Positions 1-7,509 are shown, counted from the stretch's first letter. The stretch is DNA of 12,566 bases from an uncultured Kiloniellales bacterium (GCA_937974415.1 CALJXB010000147.1:1-12566); one strand, 5' to 3'. Numbers and translations are program-made. The notes: a model not told the origin generated them from the sequence alone.

Positions 1-41
1 CCCGAAGCGGCCGTAGTTTCGGCCATGGCGTCCTTCCCCAT
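1..41 (-). CDS. Start of a further operon gene, cut by the window edge
   Basis: After the stop of the flavin oxidoreductase gene, an open frame on the minus strand begins at an ATG at 41-39, with a second in-frame ATG at 26-24, and runs off the left edge without a stop. The second ATG has the better ribosome binding site (GGGGAAGGA, 4 bases upstream), giving a protein beginning MAETTAASG. The short gap to the previous stop (10 bases to the first ATG) suggests that the operon continues. Only 8 to 13 codons are visible, so no function can be proposed and the gene itself is tentative. Confidence 0.4.
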   Translation of the reverse strand, partial: MGKDAMAETTAAS

Positions 42-51
42 CACCTGATCC

Positions 52-2064
52 CTAGACTTCGGCCGCGGCCTTGAGGCCTTCGAGCACCGCCTCCTCGGCG
101 GTGCGCGGGGCCTTGCAATCGCCGATGACATGGACTTCGCCGTCGTAGTCCGCGAGCTCGGTTTCCAACTCTGTCGCTGGCGCGGCACCTTGAGCCAAAA
201 CGAGCGTGTCCACATCCTCTACGACCAGTGGCGCGCCGCTAGCGCCGTGGACGAAGAAGACGCTGTCCTCGTCGGCGCCGAAGAGGCGGGCGTAGGGAAT
301 GACCTCCACGCCAAGGCCATGAAGCACACCCGCCCAGTGATCGCGCACGTATTGCTGCAGGCTCTCGCCCGGCACTGCGGCGTTGACGCAGAGCCGCACC
401 CGACAGCCGTCGCGCGCCAGCTTCTCGGCTACGCCGAGGCCGACCCAATCGGCCCGCCAGTCCGCCACCACAACGGAAGACCCCACATTGGCCTCGCCCT
501 TGAGCACATCCCAGGCCTCGACCACATGGGCTGCCTCGGCCCCTTCGATGGCGGGCCGGTAGGGCCGGGCACCGGTCGCCAGGACCACGGCGTCGGGTTT
601 CTCGGACGCGATCAGGTCCCGGTCCACGGTGGCGTTCAGCACCACGCGGACGCCGGCCGTTTCGACCTCCCGCGCCAGGTTGGCGGCGAGCCCGCCGAAC
701 TCGGCGCGCCCGGGCAGCTCCTGGGCCAGCAAGACCTGGCCGCCAAGCCGGGCCCCGGCCTCGTAGAGCGTCACATCGTGGCCGCGGGCCGACGCAACGG
801 CGGCCGCCTTCAGGCCGGCGGGCCCGCCGCCCGCCACCAGGACGCGCCGGGGCGCCTCGGCCTTCGGCAGAGATCCATAGATGAGCTCGCGGCCGCTTTC
901 CGGATACTGGATGCAGGAGATGGGGTAGCCACGCTGTTCGTGGCCGATGCAGGCCTGGTTGCAGCCGATGCAGGCGCGGATGTCGTCGAGCCATCCGGCC
1001 CGTGCCTTGTTGGCAATCTCGGGATCGCAGATGGTGGCGCGGGTCATGCCGCACAGGTCGGCCTGGCCCTGCTCCAGGACCCGCTCCGCTTCTTGGGGCT
1101 GGTTGATGCGCCCGGCCAGGAACACCGGAGCCCGCAGCCGTGCCTTGAGGCGCCCGGCCGCGGGGGCCAGGTAGGCGTTGGCCACCGACATGGGCGGCGC
1201 GATGTGGAGCGAGCCCGCCGCATCGGACGACGAGCCGCCGATCAGGTTGAAATAGTCGAGCGTGCCGTCGCTATCGAGGGCGCAGCAGATCTCGCCCACC
1301 TCCTCTTCCCTCATGCCGTCGTGGGACGCCTCGTCGAGGGAGATGCGCAGGCCGAGCACGGCGCCACCGCCACACTTGTCGCGGATGTCGGCGATCACCT
1401 CCCGCAGGAACCGGAGGCGGTTCTCGAAGCTGCCGCCGTAGTCGTCATCGCGCCGGTTGGTCCGGGAATTAAGGAACTGGGACGGCAGATAGCCCATGTT
1501 GGCGACGATCTCCGCGCCCGCCAGGCCCGCCCGCTGCAGGCGCCTCGCCGCATCGCTGTAGCCGGCCACGATTTCCCGGATCAGCGCCCGCGGCAGGGCG
1601 CGCGGTACCACGTGGAAGCGGTCGCTGCGCACCGCCGAGGGCGCGTAGGCCGCGAGCAAACTACCGTCGGGCGCCGTGGTCATTTCGCGGCCCGGGTGAA
1701 AGAGCTGGCCCAAGACCGGGCAGCCGTAGTCCGCGCAAGCCTCGACGATGCGGGCGTAACCGGGAATGCAGGCGTCGTCGATCGCCGAAATGACCTTGCC
1801 GCCGCGCAGGCCCGTCTCGTGCACCGCCGCCGCCTCGGTCACGATCATGGCGACCCCGCCCCTGGCCCGCGCCGCGTAGTAGGCGGCCTGGGCCTCGCTC
1901 GGCACGCCGCCCGTCACCATCATGGTCATGTGGCCGGTGACGAAGATACGATTCTTGAGGGTGAGCGGCCCGACGGCCAGCGGCGAGAAGAGGTTGGGGA
2001 ACTGCGCCACTCCGGAGTCCGTCGCGGCTATCGCCTCTGCCTGGTTGTCGGGGACGGGCGGCAC
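52..2064 (-). CDS. NADH:flavin oxidoreductase of the TMADH / 2,4-dienoyl-CoA reductase family, probable N-demethylase
   Basis: This 670-aa cytoplasmic flavoprotein has the full three-part architecture of the family. An FMN-binding TIM barrel (about 22-360, opening FPNLFSPL..LKNRI) is followed by a 4Fe-4S motif, C365-x2-C368-x3-C372-x11-C384, then an FAD/NAD(P) domain with a dinucleotide motif VLVAGGGPAGLKAA (408-421) and a second part ending in VHVIGDC (645-651). Tyr192 in GYLPSQFLNSR matches the active-site Tyr of 2,4-dienoyl-CoA reductase. The barrel start (TGHMTMM) has no Cys where TMADH attaches FMN covalently, so FMN is probably non-covalent. Family members oxidise N-methyl groups (trimethylamine, dimethylglycine, N-methylproline) or reduce enoyl-CoAs. 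The MttB-like and aldehyde dehydrogenase neighbours favour a demethylase, but this is inference. The start is a GTG with GAGGT upstream, 10 bases after the aldehyde dehydrogenase stop; a later GTG just before AQFPNLF is less well spaced. Confidence 0.9.
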   Translation of the reverse strand: MPPVPDNQAEAIAATDSGVAQFPNLFSPLAVGPLTLKNRIFVTGHMTMMVTGGVPSEAQAAYYAARARGGVAMIVTEAAAVHETGLRGGKVISAIDDACIPGYARIVEACADYGCPVLGQLFHPGREMTTAPDGSLLAAYAPSAVRSDRFHVVPRALPRALIREIVAGYSDAARRLQRAGLAGAEIVANMGYLPSQFLNSRTNRRDDDYGGSFENRLRFLREVIADIRDKCGGGAVLGLRISLDEASHDGMREEEVGEICCALDSDGTLDYFNLIGGSSSDAAGSLHIAPPMSVANAYLAPAAGRLKARLRAPVFLAGRINQPQEAERVLEQGQADLCGMTRATICDPEIANKARAGWLDDIRACIGCNQACIGHEQRGYPISCIQYPESGRELIYGSLPKAEAPRRVLVAGGGPAGLKAAAVASARGHDVTLYEAGARLGGQVLLAQELPGRAEFGGLAANLAREVETAGVRVVLNATVDRDLIASEKPDAVVLATGARPYRPAIEGAEAAHVVEAWDVLKGEANVGSSVVVADWRADWVGLGVAEKLARDGCRVRLCVNAAVPGESLQQYVRDHWAGVLHGLGVEVIPYARLFGADEDSVFFVHGASGAPLVVEDVDTLVLAQGAAPATELETELADYDGEVHVIGDCKAPRTAEEAVLEGLKAAAEV

Positions 2065-2074
2065 GGGATCGACC

Positions 2075-3499
2075 TCAGCGCGACGGTGTGATGGTGACCA
2101 GGCGCTCTTCGGTCATGTCCCGGATCGCGAAGCGCGGGCCCTCGCGCCCATAACCCGAGTCTTTGCAGCCGCCGTAGGGCATGAGGTCGGCCCGGTTGCT
2201 GGACGCCTGGTTGATGTTGAAGGCCCCGACCTCGACCCGGCGCGCCGCCATGAGGGCCGTGTCGATGTCGCGGGTGAAGATGCCGGCGGCGAGGCCGTAG
2301 GGCGTGGCGTTCACCGCATCGATGGCGGCCTCCACGTCGGTGAAGGGCACCAACGAGACCACCGGCGCGAAAATCTCCTCGGCCATGACCCGCATCTCCG
2401 GCGTAACATCGCTCAGCACCGTAGGCCAGAACAAGGCTCCGTCGCGGCGGGCGCCGGTCAGCACCCGCGCGCCCTCTTCCACCGCTTCTTGCACCCAGGT
2501 CTCCGCGCGTTCGGCCTCGCGGACATCGATCATGGGGCCCACGACGGTCGCGGGGTCGCGGGGATCGACCACGGTCATGGCTTCGGCAGCAGCGACCAGT
2601 TTCGCCGCCAGGTCCTCGATCACGTCTTTATGGACGAAGAGGCGCTGCAGGGAGGTGCAGACCTGACCAGCCTTGCGAAAGGCGATGGCAGCGCACTTGG
2701 CGACGGCCCGGTCGAGGTCGGCGTCGGCGCAGACGATGGTAGCCGAGATGTTGCCGAGCTCGAGCTGGCTGCGGCGCAGGCCCGCGGCCCGTTGAATCGC
2801 CCGGCCGACCTCGGTGCTGCCGGTGAAGGCGAAGTAGCGCACGTCCTGGTTCGCCAGCAGCCAGCGCCCCACGTCGCCGCCACCGCCATAGACCAGATTG
2901 AGCCAGCCCGCCGGCAGGCCCGCCTCCTGTAGAACCTCGCAGAGGCGCAAGGCGGTGAGCGGCGTGGTGCTGGCCGGCTTGAGCACCACGCTGTTGCCGG
3001 CGGCGAGCGCCGGCGCGATCTTGTGGGCCACGGTGTTGAGGGGCGAGTTGAAGGGCGTAATGGCCGCGACCACGCCAAGCGGCACCCTGAGCGTGAAGGC
3101 CAGCTCGCCGTCATGCCCGGGGGCGCCCTCCATGGGAACCATTTCGCCGGTCAGCCGCTTGGCCTCTTCGGCGGAAGTCTGCAGGGTCTGTATGCAGCGG
3201 TCGAAGTCGTTACTGCAGTCGGCCAGGCAAAAGCCGCTCTCCGCCACCATGAGGTCGACGACCTCGGCGCGGCGGCCTTCCAAGACCTCTGCGGCTGTCA
3301 TGAGGATCCGATAGCGTTGGTGGCAGGGAATGGCCGCCGCCTCGAAGGTCGCCTTGGCGACGGCCACCGCGGCAGCCGTCTGAGCCTCGTCGGCCGCCGC
3401 CGGCTCGGCAACGGTCTCGCCGCTGTACTTGTCGGTCACGGCGAAGGGATAAAGCCCCGCCACCCATTCACCGCCGATCAGTTGAAGTGCTTCCATCAC
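2075..3499 (-). CDS. NAD(P)-dependent aldehyde dehydrogenase
   Basis: This 474-aa protein has the normal length and motif order of the aldehyde dehydrogenase superfamily: TPFNSPLN with the oxyanion Asn (N151), KPASTTP cofactor segment (174-180), FTGSTEVG (225-232), general base Glu in LELGN (E247), nucleophile Cys in GQVCTS (C281), and EEIFAPV (374-380) near the second conserved Glu. The C-terminal PYGGCKDSGYGREGP segment resembles ALDHs that oxidise small aldehydes such as lactaldehyde, sulfoacetaldehyde or phosphonoacetaldehyde; the substrate cannot be fixed. In this operon it would oxidise an aldehyde from the amine substrate, or possibly the aldehyde released by demethylation. The start is GTG at 3499 or the directly following ATG at 3496. 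Both overlap the GntR stop (GTGATG), which implies translational coupling. Confidence 0.93.
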   Translation of the reverse strand: MMEALQLIGGEWVAGLYPFAVTDKYSGETVAEPAAADEAQTAAAVAVAKATFEAAAIPCHQRYRILMTAAEVLEGRRAEVVDLMVAESGFCLADCSNDFDRCIQTLQTSAEEAKRLTGEMVPMEGAPGHDGELAFTLRVPLGVVAAITPFNSPLNTVAHKIAPALAAGNSVVLKPASTTPLTALRLCEVLQEAGLPAGWLNLVYGGGGDVGRWLLANQDVRYFAFTGSTEVGRAIQRAAGLRRSQLELGNISATIVCADADLDRAVAKCAAIAFRKAGQVCTSLQRLFVHKDVIEDLAAKLVAAAEAMTVVDPRDPATVVGPMIDVREAERAETWVQEAVEEGARVLTGARRDGALFWPTVLSDVTPEMRVMAEEIFAPVVSLVPFTDVEAAIDAVNATPYGLAAGIFTRDIDTALMAARRVEVGAFNINQASSNRADLMPYGGCKDSGYGREGPRFAIRDMTEERLVTITPSR

Positions 3500-4221
3500 G
3501 CCTCCAGGGGCTCGTCCAGGTCAAACAGGAGTCGCATACGGGCGCGCTCGGCGGCACGGATGTGATCGCGCGCCGCCTGCTCCGCGCGATCCGCATCGCG
3601 CGCCTTGATGGCGGCGAGGATGGCCGCGTGCTCGCGCTGGGCCGCCTTGGCCCGCCCCAGCATGGAAAAGGTGGTGCCGCGCAGCAGGGCCAGGGAATTG
3701 CGCAAGGTCTCCAGCGATTGCATGAGATAGCGGTTGTGGGCGCCCGCGTAGATCGCCTGGTGGAACTGGCGGTTGATCGCCGCGAGCGCCTCGGCGTCCC
3801 CGCTTGCCGCCTTGGCGCGGGCCAATAGACCCTCCATGAGGTCGATCTCGGCCTCGCCGACATGTTGCGCCGCGAGGCGGGCCGCTGCTCCTTCCAGGAT
3901 GGTGCGCATGGCATAAAGTTCCGTCACCTGCCGGCGGTCGAGCTCCGCCACCACCACGCCGCGCCAGGGCACGAAGGTGAGCAGGCCTTCCGCCTCCAGC
4001 CGCCGGAGTGCCTCGCGCACCGGCGTCCGGCTGACCGAGAGCCAGTCGGCCACTTCGGTCTCGCGCAGGCGCTCGCCAGGCCCGTAGCGTCCGGTGTGGA
4101 TCGCCTCGCGGACCTGTCGCCGGACGAACTCGGCGAGGGAGGTTTGGCGTCCCCCATTGGCACCGTTGGCGCCGTTGCGACCATTGCCTTGGGCCTTGCG
4201 TGCCACGCCCTTGGCCATCAT
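3496..4221 (-). CDS. GntR-family transcriptional regulator, FCD (FadR/VanR-like) subfamily
   Basis: This 241-aa regulator has an N-terminal winged helix (about 28-95) containing the typical GERLRETEVADWLSVSRTPV recognition region followed by REALRRLEAEGLL. An all-helical FCD ligand-binding domain (about 100-235) follows. His154 (NRQFHQAI), His198 (REHAAI) and His220 (RDHIRA) are spaced like the metal-coordinating histidines of FCD domains. The first 26 residues form an unusual Gly/Asn/Arg-rich leader (GNGRNGANGANGG). The frame stays open far upstream, but the ATG at 4221 is chosen because it forms an ATGA overlap with the preceding FAD-dehydrogenase stop and sits just before the conserved domain. 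It lies inside the operon, so it is probably autoregulatory, with the palindrome at 7362-7381 as its likely operator. The effector is presumably a pathway intermediate; this is inferred. Confidence 0.93.
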   Translation of the reverse strand: MMAKGVARKAQGNGRNGANGANGGRQTSLAEFVRRQVREAIHTGRYGPGERLRETEVADWLSVSRTPVREALRRLEAEGLLTFVPWRGVVVAELDRRQVTELYAMRTILEGAAARLAAQHVGEAEIDLMEGLLARAKAASGDAEALAAINRQFHQAIYAGAHNRYLMQSLETLRNSLALLRGTTFSMLGRAKAAQREHAAILAAIKARDADRAEQAARDHIRAAERARMRLLFDLDEPLEA

Positions 4222-5747
4222 CCGGCTCTTTTCAACCGCTTCGCCCGCTCGACATGGCATGCAGCCGCCGAGGTGCCGGCGATCCGCCCGAACACCGAGC
4301 CGGAGGTGAGCCCGGTGCCGCCGGGGTAGTTGAAATAGAAGATTCCGCCGACCAGCTCGCCGGCCGCGAATAGGCCGGGAATGGGCGCGAGATCGCCGTC
4401 GAGCACGCGGGCCTGGCGGTCGATGCGCAGGCCGCCGAAGGTGAAGGTGATGCCGCAGGTCACCGCGTAGGCCTCGAAGGGCGGCGTATCCAAAGCGTTG
4501 GCCCAGTTGGCCCGGGGCACCGGCAGGCAGTCGGCCGAGCGGCCGTCCTTCACGTTGGGGTCGAAGGGGATGTCCTGGCGAACCGCGGCGTTGTAGGCCC
4601 TGATGGTCGAGAGCGCCGCATCGGGATCGACGCCTTCGAGGCGACTCACCAGCTCTTCGAGTGTGTCGGCGCTTGCCTTGGTCACTTGGCGGATGCGGTA
4701 TTCGTCGCGCAGCAGGTGGGTGACTTTCCGGTCGAAGATCTGCCAGGCGAACTGGCCGGGCTGGGCCAGGATCTCCCGGCCGTACTTGGCATAGGTGTAG
4801 TTGCGGAAGTCGGCGGCCTCGTCGAGGAAACGCTCGCCCCGGGCGTTCAGCATGATGCCGAAGGGGTAGCTGTGCTTCTGGAAGGCATCGCCGACGGCCA
4901 GGTCGCCGAACTCCGGCGCGTTGCGGTCCCAGCCGACGGCGTGACAGCCGGACCAGTTGCCGGCCGGCGAGGCGCCGATGTCGAGCGCCATGCGCAGGCC
5001 GTCGCCGGTGTTGAAGCGCGTGCCGCGCACCTTGGCGAGATCCCAGCCGGGGCCGAGATAGCGCGCGCGCCATTCGGCGTTGGCCTCGAAACCGCCGCAG
5101 GCCAGCACCACCGCGCCGGCCCGTACCGGCACCCGCCGGGCGTCCCCGCCACGGTTCAGGCGCACGACGGTCCCTTCGACGCCGTCGTTACCGCAAATGA
5201 GCTCTTCCGCCCGCGCGCCATAGAGCACTTCGATCCCGGCGCCGGTCGCCGAACGTGTCAGCGCCTCGACCAAGCCCGGCCCGCCGCCCCAGACCTCGAC
5301 CGCCAGGCCGCCCCAGAACTTGAAGCGGCCGTCCACCTCGAAGGCCTGGCGGCCGTAGCTGGGCTGGAAGCGCACGCCCTTGTCGCGCATCCACCGGAGG
5401 GCTGGACGGCTCTGCTCCACCAGCAGCTCGACCAGGTCCGGATCGCAGCGGTACTCGGTGACCCGCCCCATGTCGTCGTAGTACCGCTCGGCGCCGTAGC
5501 GACCGAAGTCGGTGCGCGCGACCTCGGCTGTGCTGAGCTCCGGCATGAGCTCGCGCAGGTGATCGACGCCGTCGAAGGCGACCCGCATGGCGCCTGCCGT
5601 GAAGCGGCTGTTGCCGCCTGCCTCGTCTTCCGGCGCCCGCTCCAAGACCAGCACCGAGGCACCGCATTCCCTGGCCGCGAGGGCGGCGCAGAAGGCCGCG
5701 TTGCCGCCGCCGATCACCAGCACGTCGGTCTGCAGCGCGTCGCTCAC
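4218..5747 (-). CDS. FAD-dependent dehydrogenase of the fumarate reductase/flavocytochrome c superfamily, TcuA-like
   Basis: This 509-aa flavoprotein starts with an FAD-binding Rossmann motif, DVLVIGGGNAAFCAALAA (8-25), followed by GGNSRFT (44-50). It continues with ACGGFEAN (216-223), the capping domain with GERFLDE (304-310), and the C-terminal FAD segment GLFAAGELVGG..FNYPGGTGL (458-480) and GSVFGR. The GGGNAA and GGNSR..T patterns match tricarballylate dehydrogenase (TcuA)-type proteins better than succinate dehydrogenase SdhA. No heme-binding CxxCH and no signal peptide are visible, so it should be cytoplasmic and would need a separate electron acceptor. The family oxidises or reduces a C-C bond next to a carboxylate; the substrate here is unknown. 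It starts at GTG 5747 in a GTGA overlap with the MttB-like stop and ends in an ATGA overlap with the regulator. Confidence 0.88.
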   Translation of the reverse strand: MSDALQTDVLVIGGGNAAFCAALAARECGASVLVLERAPEDEAGGNSRFTAGAMRVAFDGVDHLRELMPELSTAEVARTDFGRYGAERYYDDMGRVTEYRCDPDLVELLVEQSRPALRWMRDKGVRFQPSYGRQAFEVDGRFKFWGGLAVEVWGGGPGLVEALTRSATGAGIEVLYGARAEELICGNDGVEGTVVRLNRGGDARRVPVRAGAVVLACGGFEANAEWRARYLGPGWDLAKVRGTRFNTGDGLRMALDIGASPAGNWSGCHAVGWDRNAPEFGDLAVGDAFQKHSYPFGIMLNARGERFLDEAADFRNYTYAKYGREILAQPGQFAWQIFDRKVTHLLRDEYRIRQVTKASADTLEELVSRLEGVDPDAALSTIRAYNAAVRQDIPFDPNVKDGRSADCLPVPRANWANALDTPPFEAYAVTCGITFTFGGLRIDRQARVLDGDLAPIPGLFAAGELVGGIFYFNYPGGTGLTSGSVFGRIAGTSAAACHVERAKRLKRAG

Positions 5748-7345
5748 GCCGTCTTCCTCACGGCTGGACTTGGCCGCATGTCTTCGACCGGAAGCTGGAT
5801 CGGAAACCGCGCTCGGAGCTCAGCATCGACCACCGGGTCGATAGTGGCTGGATAGTGGCTTTCGAGGACCTCGGTCACCCGGGCGCGGGCCCGCTCGCGG
5901 ATCGAGGGGGCGCCGTCGGCCTCCCACTCGTCCGGCGAGGCCCGGTCGCCGACCCGGGGATAGACGTACTCGGACTCCATGAGCGCCAGGGTCTGGGGAT
6001 GGCCCAGGTAGTGCCCCGGCCCGAGCACCGCCTCCTCGATGACGTCGAGCGACAGGGTCTCGTCGCTCACCTCGATGCCGCGGATGGCGCGCAGGGCCGC
6101 GCCCAGCATCTCGTTGTCGATGACGTAGGACTCCAGCGAACAGCCCAGCAGGCTGGCGGTCATGCCGGCGGACTCGTAGACCAGGTTGGCGCCCGCCAGG
6201 CCGGCCAGCAGGTTGGTCATGCCCTTCTCGTAGCCGGCCTGGTTGTCCGGCACTTTGGAATCGGTCATGCCGGCAGCCACCGAGTTGGGCAGGTCGTAGA
6301 AATTGGTGATCTGGGCCGAAGCGGCGTTCAAGACCGCCTCCTCCCCGCCGCCGCCGGAGAACGAGCCGGTGCGCAGGTCGGAGACGAAGGGCCAGTTGCC
6401 GCAGAGGAAGGGATGGCCGGGCACCAAGAGGTTGACCAGCGCCAGGGAGGCCAACATCTCGGCTACGGTCTGGACCAGGGTCCCGGCAAGCGCCGCCGGC
6501 GCCGTCGCGCCCGCCTGCGCCGCGATCGCCACCTTGACCGGAAAGCCCGCGCGAGCGGCCTCGATCGCCACCGCGCTGTTCTCGGAACCGAAGCGCAGGG
6601 GCGGCACGATGGCGCAGCAGTTGGCGGTCGAGAAGGGCCGCGCCCGGAACCGCCCCTCGCCGCCGAGAACAGCGTCGAACATGGCGACCCCGTCGACCAC
6701 GTGCTCGGGTTCGCTGAAGCCGGTGCCGATCGGCTTGGTGGTGCCGGCGATGCAGGCGTAGGCGACGTTCATGTCGAAGGCGTAGAGGTCCGCGATTTCG
6801 CTGGCCACGACGGTCCGGTTGAAGACCTGCAGGTTCTCCAGGGTGTCGACCAGGCGGGCGCAGTCGTAGAGGTCCTTGAGGGAGGACGGCCGGTAGCGGC
6901 CGGTCTCCGGGTCGAGCACCTTCACCGCCATGCCGCCGGTCGCGAAGTGGACGCTCTCGCCGGAGATCTCCACGTCCCGGCCGGGCGCGCGGCCATGGAG
7001 CACGAAGCTGCGGGCGGCACCGGCCACCAGATCCTCGATCAGCGCCGCCGGGAAGCAAAGCCGGCCGTGCTCGTTGAGGCGGCAGCCCTTCTCGAGGGCC
7101 GCGTCCCTGAACTCAGGGATCGGATCGGCCATGCCGATGCGGGCCAACACATCGAGGGCGGCCCGGTGGATCTTGAGCACCTCGGCTTCGCTGAGCGGCC
7201 GGTAGCGGCCACCCACCGGCGGCGGCCCCGAGGTTGGCGTGTGGTCATCCCGCGCCCGAACCCGGGCGGAGCGCCCGCCCGAACGGCGCCCACCGGATTG
7301 ACGCCCGTCGGTACCGTTCCCTGCCTGCCCGACATGCGTCGCCAT
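5744..7345 (-). CDS. MttB-like trimethylamine/quaternary-amine methyltransferase family protein (non-pyrrolysine)
   Basis: This 533-aa protein belongs to the MttB superfamily, whose characterised members transfer a methyl group from trimethylamine, glycine betaine, proline betaine or carnitine to a corrinoid protein. Supporting segments are the N-terminal YRPLSEAEVLKIHRAALDVL (48-67), HFATGGMAVKVLDP (133-146), GTTKPIGTGFSEP (201-213), and the barrel segments around PFSTANCCAIVPPLRFG (237-253), FLCGNWPF (313-320), GGGGEE (331-336) and MTDSKVPDNQAGYEKG (360-375). The frame has no internal amber codon, so it is one of the many members without pyrrolysine. The ATG at 7345 is chosen because a GGAGG-type site lies 6 bases upstream and because the longer frame would run through the operator. 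The first 40 residues are a Gly/Arg-rich leader that is not part of the barrel. It is the first gene of the operon. No corrinoid protein or methyltransferase partner is seen in this window. Confidence 0.88.
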   Translation of the reverse strand: MATHVGQAGNGTDGRQSGGRRSGGRSARVRARDDHTPTSGPPPVGGRYRPLSEAEVLKIHRAALDVLARIGMADPIPEFRDAALEKGCRLNEHGRLCFPAALIEDLVAGAARSFVLHGRAPGRDVEISGESVHFATGGMAVKVLDPETGRYRPSSLKDLYDCARLVDTLENLQVFNRTVVASEIADLYAFDMNVAYACIAGTTKPIGTGFSEPEHVVDGVAMFDAVLGGEGRFRARPFSTANCCAIVPPLRFGSENSAVAIEAARAGFPVKVAIAAQAGATAPAALAGTLVQTVAEMLASLALVNLLVPGHPFLCGNWPFVSDLRTGSFSGGGGEEAVLNAASAQITNFYDLPNSVAAGMTDSKVPDNQAGYEKGMTNLLAGLAGANLVYESAGMTASLLGCSLESYVIDNEMLGAALRAIRGIEVSDETLSLDVIEEAVLGPGHYLGHPQTLALMESEYVYPRVGDRASPDEWEADGAPSIRERARARVTEVLESHYPATIDPVVDAELRARFPIQLPVEDMRPSPAVRKTA

Positions 7346-7351
7346 GGCTGG

Positions 7352-7357
7352 CCTCCG
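7352..7357 (-). promoter_or_regulatory. Ribosome binding site of the MttB-like gene
   Basis: CGGAGG on the minus strand ends 6 bases before the ATG at 7345. It decides the start: the frame is open for a further 54 codons upstream, but that extension has no comparable site and would cover the operator palindrome. Confidence 0.75.
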
Positions 7358-7361
7358 AGAT

Positions 7362-7381
7362 TTGTACGCAACTGTATACAA
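7362..7381. promoter_or_regulatory. Palindromic operator, probable GntR/FCD binding site
   Basis: TTGTACGCA-AC-TGTATACAA is an imperfect inverted repeat of two 9-base arms, 7 of 9 positions pairing, around a 2-base spacer. The TTGTATACA-type half-site is of the kind reported for FCD-subfamily GntR regulators (VanR and relatives). It lies 17 bases upstream of the first gene of an operon that encodes such a regulator, and over the putative -10 element. Binding by the product of 3496-4221 would block transcription; this is inference from position and sequence. Confidence 0.65.
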
Positions 7382-7400
7382 TCTATTCAGAGAGGTAAAC
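7373..7400 (-). promoter_or_regulatory. Possible sigma-70 promoter of the left operon
   Basis: On the minus strand, TATACA (7378-7373) could serve as -10. GTTTAC (7400-7395, 16-base spacing) or TTTACC (15-base spacing) could serve as -35. The -10 hexamer is inside the right arm of the operator palindrome, as expected for a repressed promoter. The -35 match is modest and the spacing is slightly short. Confidence 0.4.
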
Positions 7401-7509
7401 ACTCCTGTGCCTGCGCTTGGCCGAGTGTTTGGAACACACCGGTGCGGTGCTGCCAGGCATGGGTCGGAGAGATCAGGAGCGCGCCGCTTGTTGCTAATAT
7501 GAAACACTC
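7397..7509. repeat. Three copies of the 8-mer AAACACTC
   Basis: AAACACTC occurs on the plus strand at 7397-7404 and 7502-7509 and in inverted orientation (GAGTGTTT) at 7423-7430. The first two copies in map order form a perfect 8-base inverted repeat with an 18-base loop. The two direct copies start 105 bases apart, close to ten helical turns. They lie upstream of the left operon promoter and could be activator or repressor sites; function is unknown. Confidence 0.5.

Noticed and set aside
130..2091. A 653-codon open frame on the plus strand opposite the flavin oxidoreductase gene
   Set aside because: Its translation has no recognisable motif and is rich in His, Arg, Gly and Pro, as expected for the complement of GC-rich coding DNA. 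The minus-strand protein is fully conserved in family motifs.
4222..5073. N-terminal extension of the GntR regulator frame up to 525 aa
   Set aside because: The extension is Arg/Pro/Gly-rich, overlaps the FAD dehydrogenase gene in another frame, and the regulator domain begins soon after the ATG at 4221, which forms an ATGA overlap.
7346..7507. A 54-codon N-terminal extension of the MttB-like protein
   Set aside because: It would put coding sequence across the palindrome and promoter elements, while the ATG at 7345 has a GGAGG-type site at the right distance.
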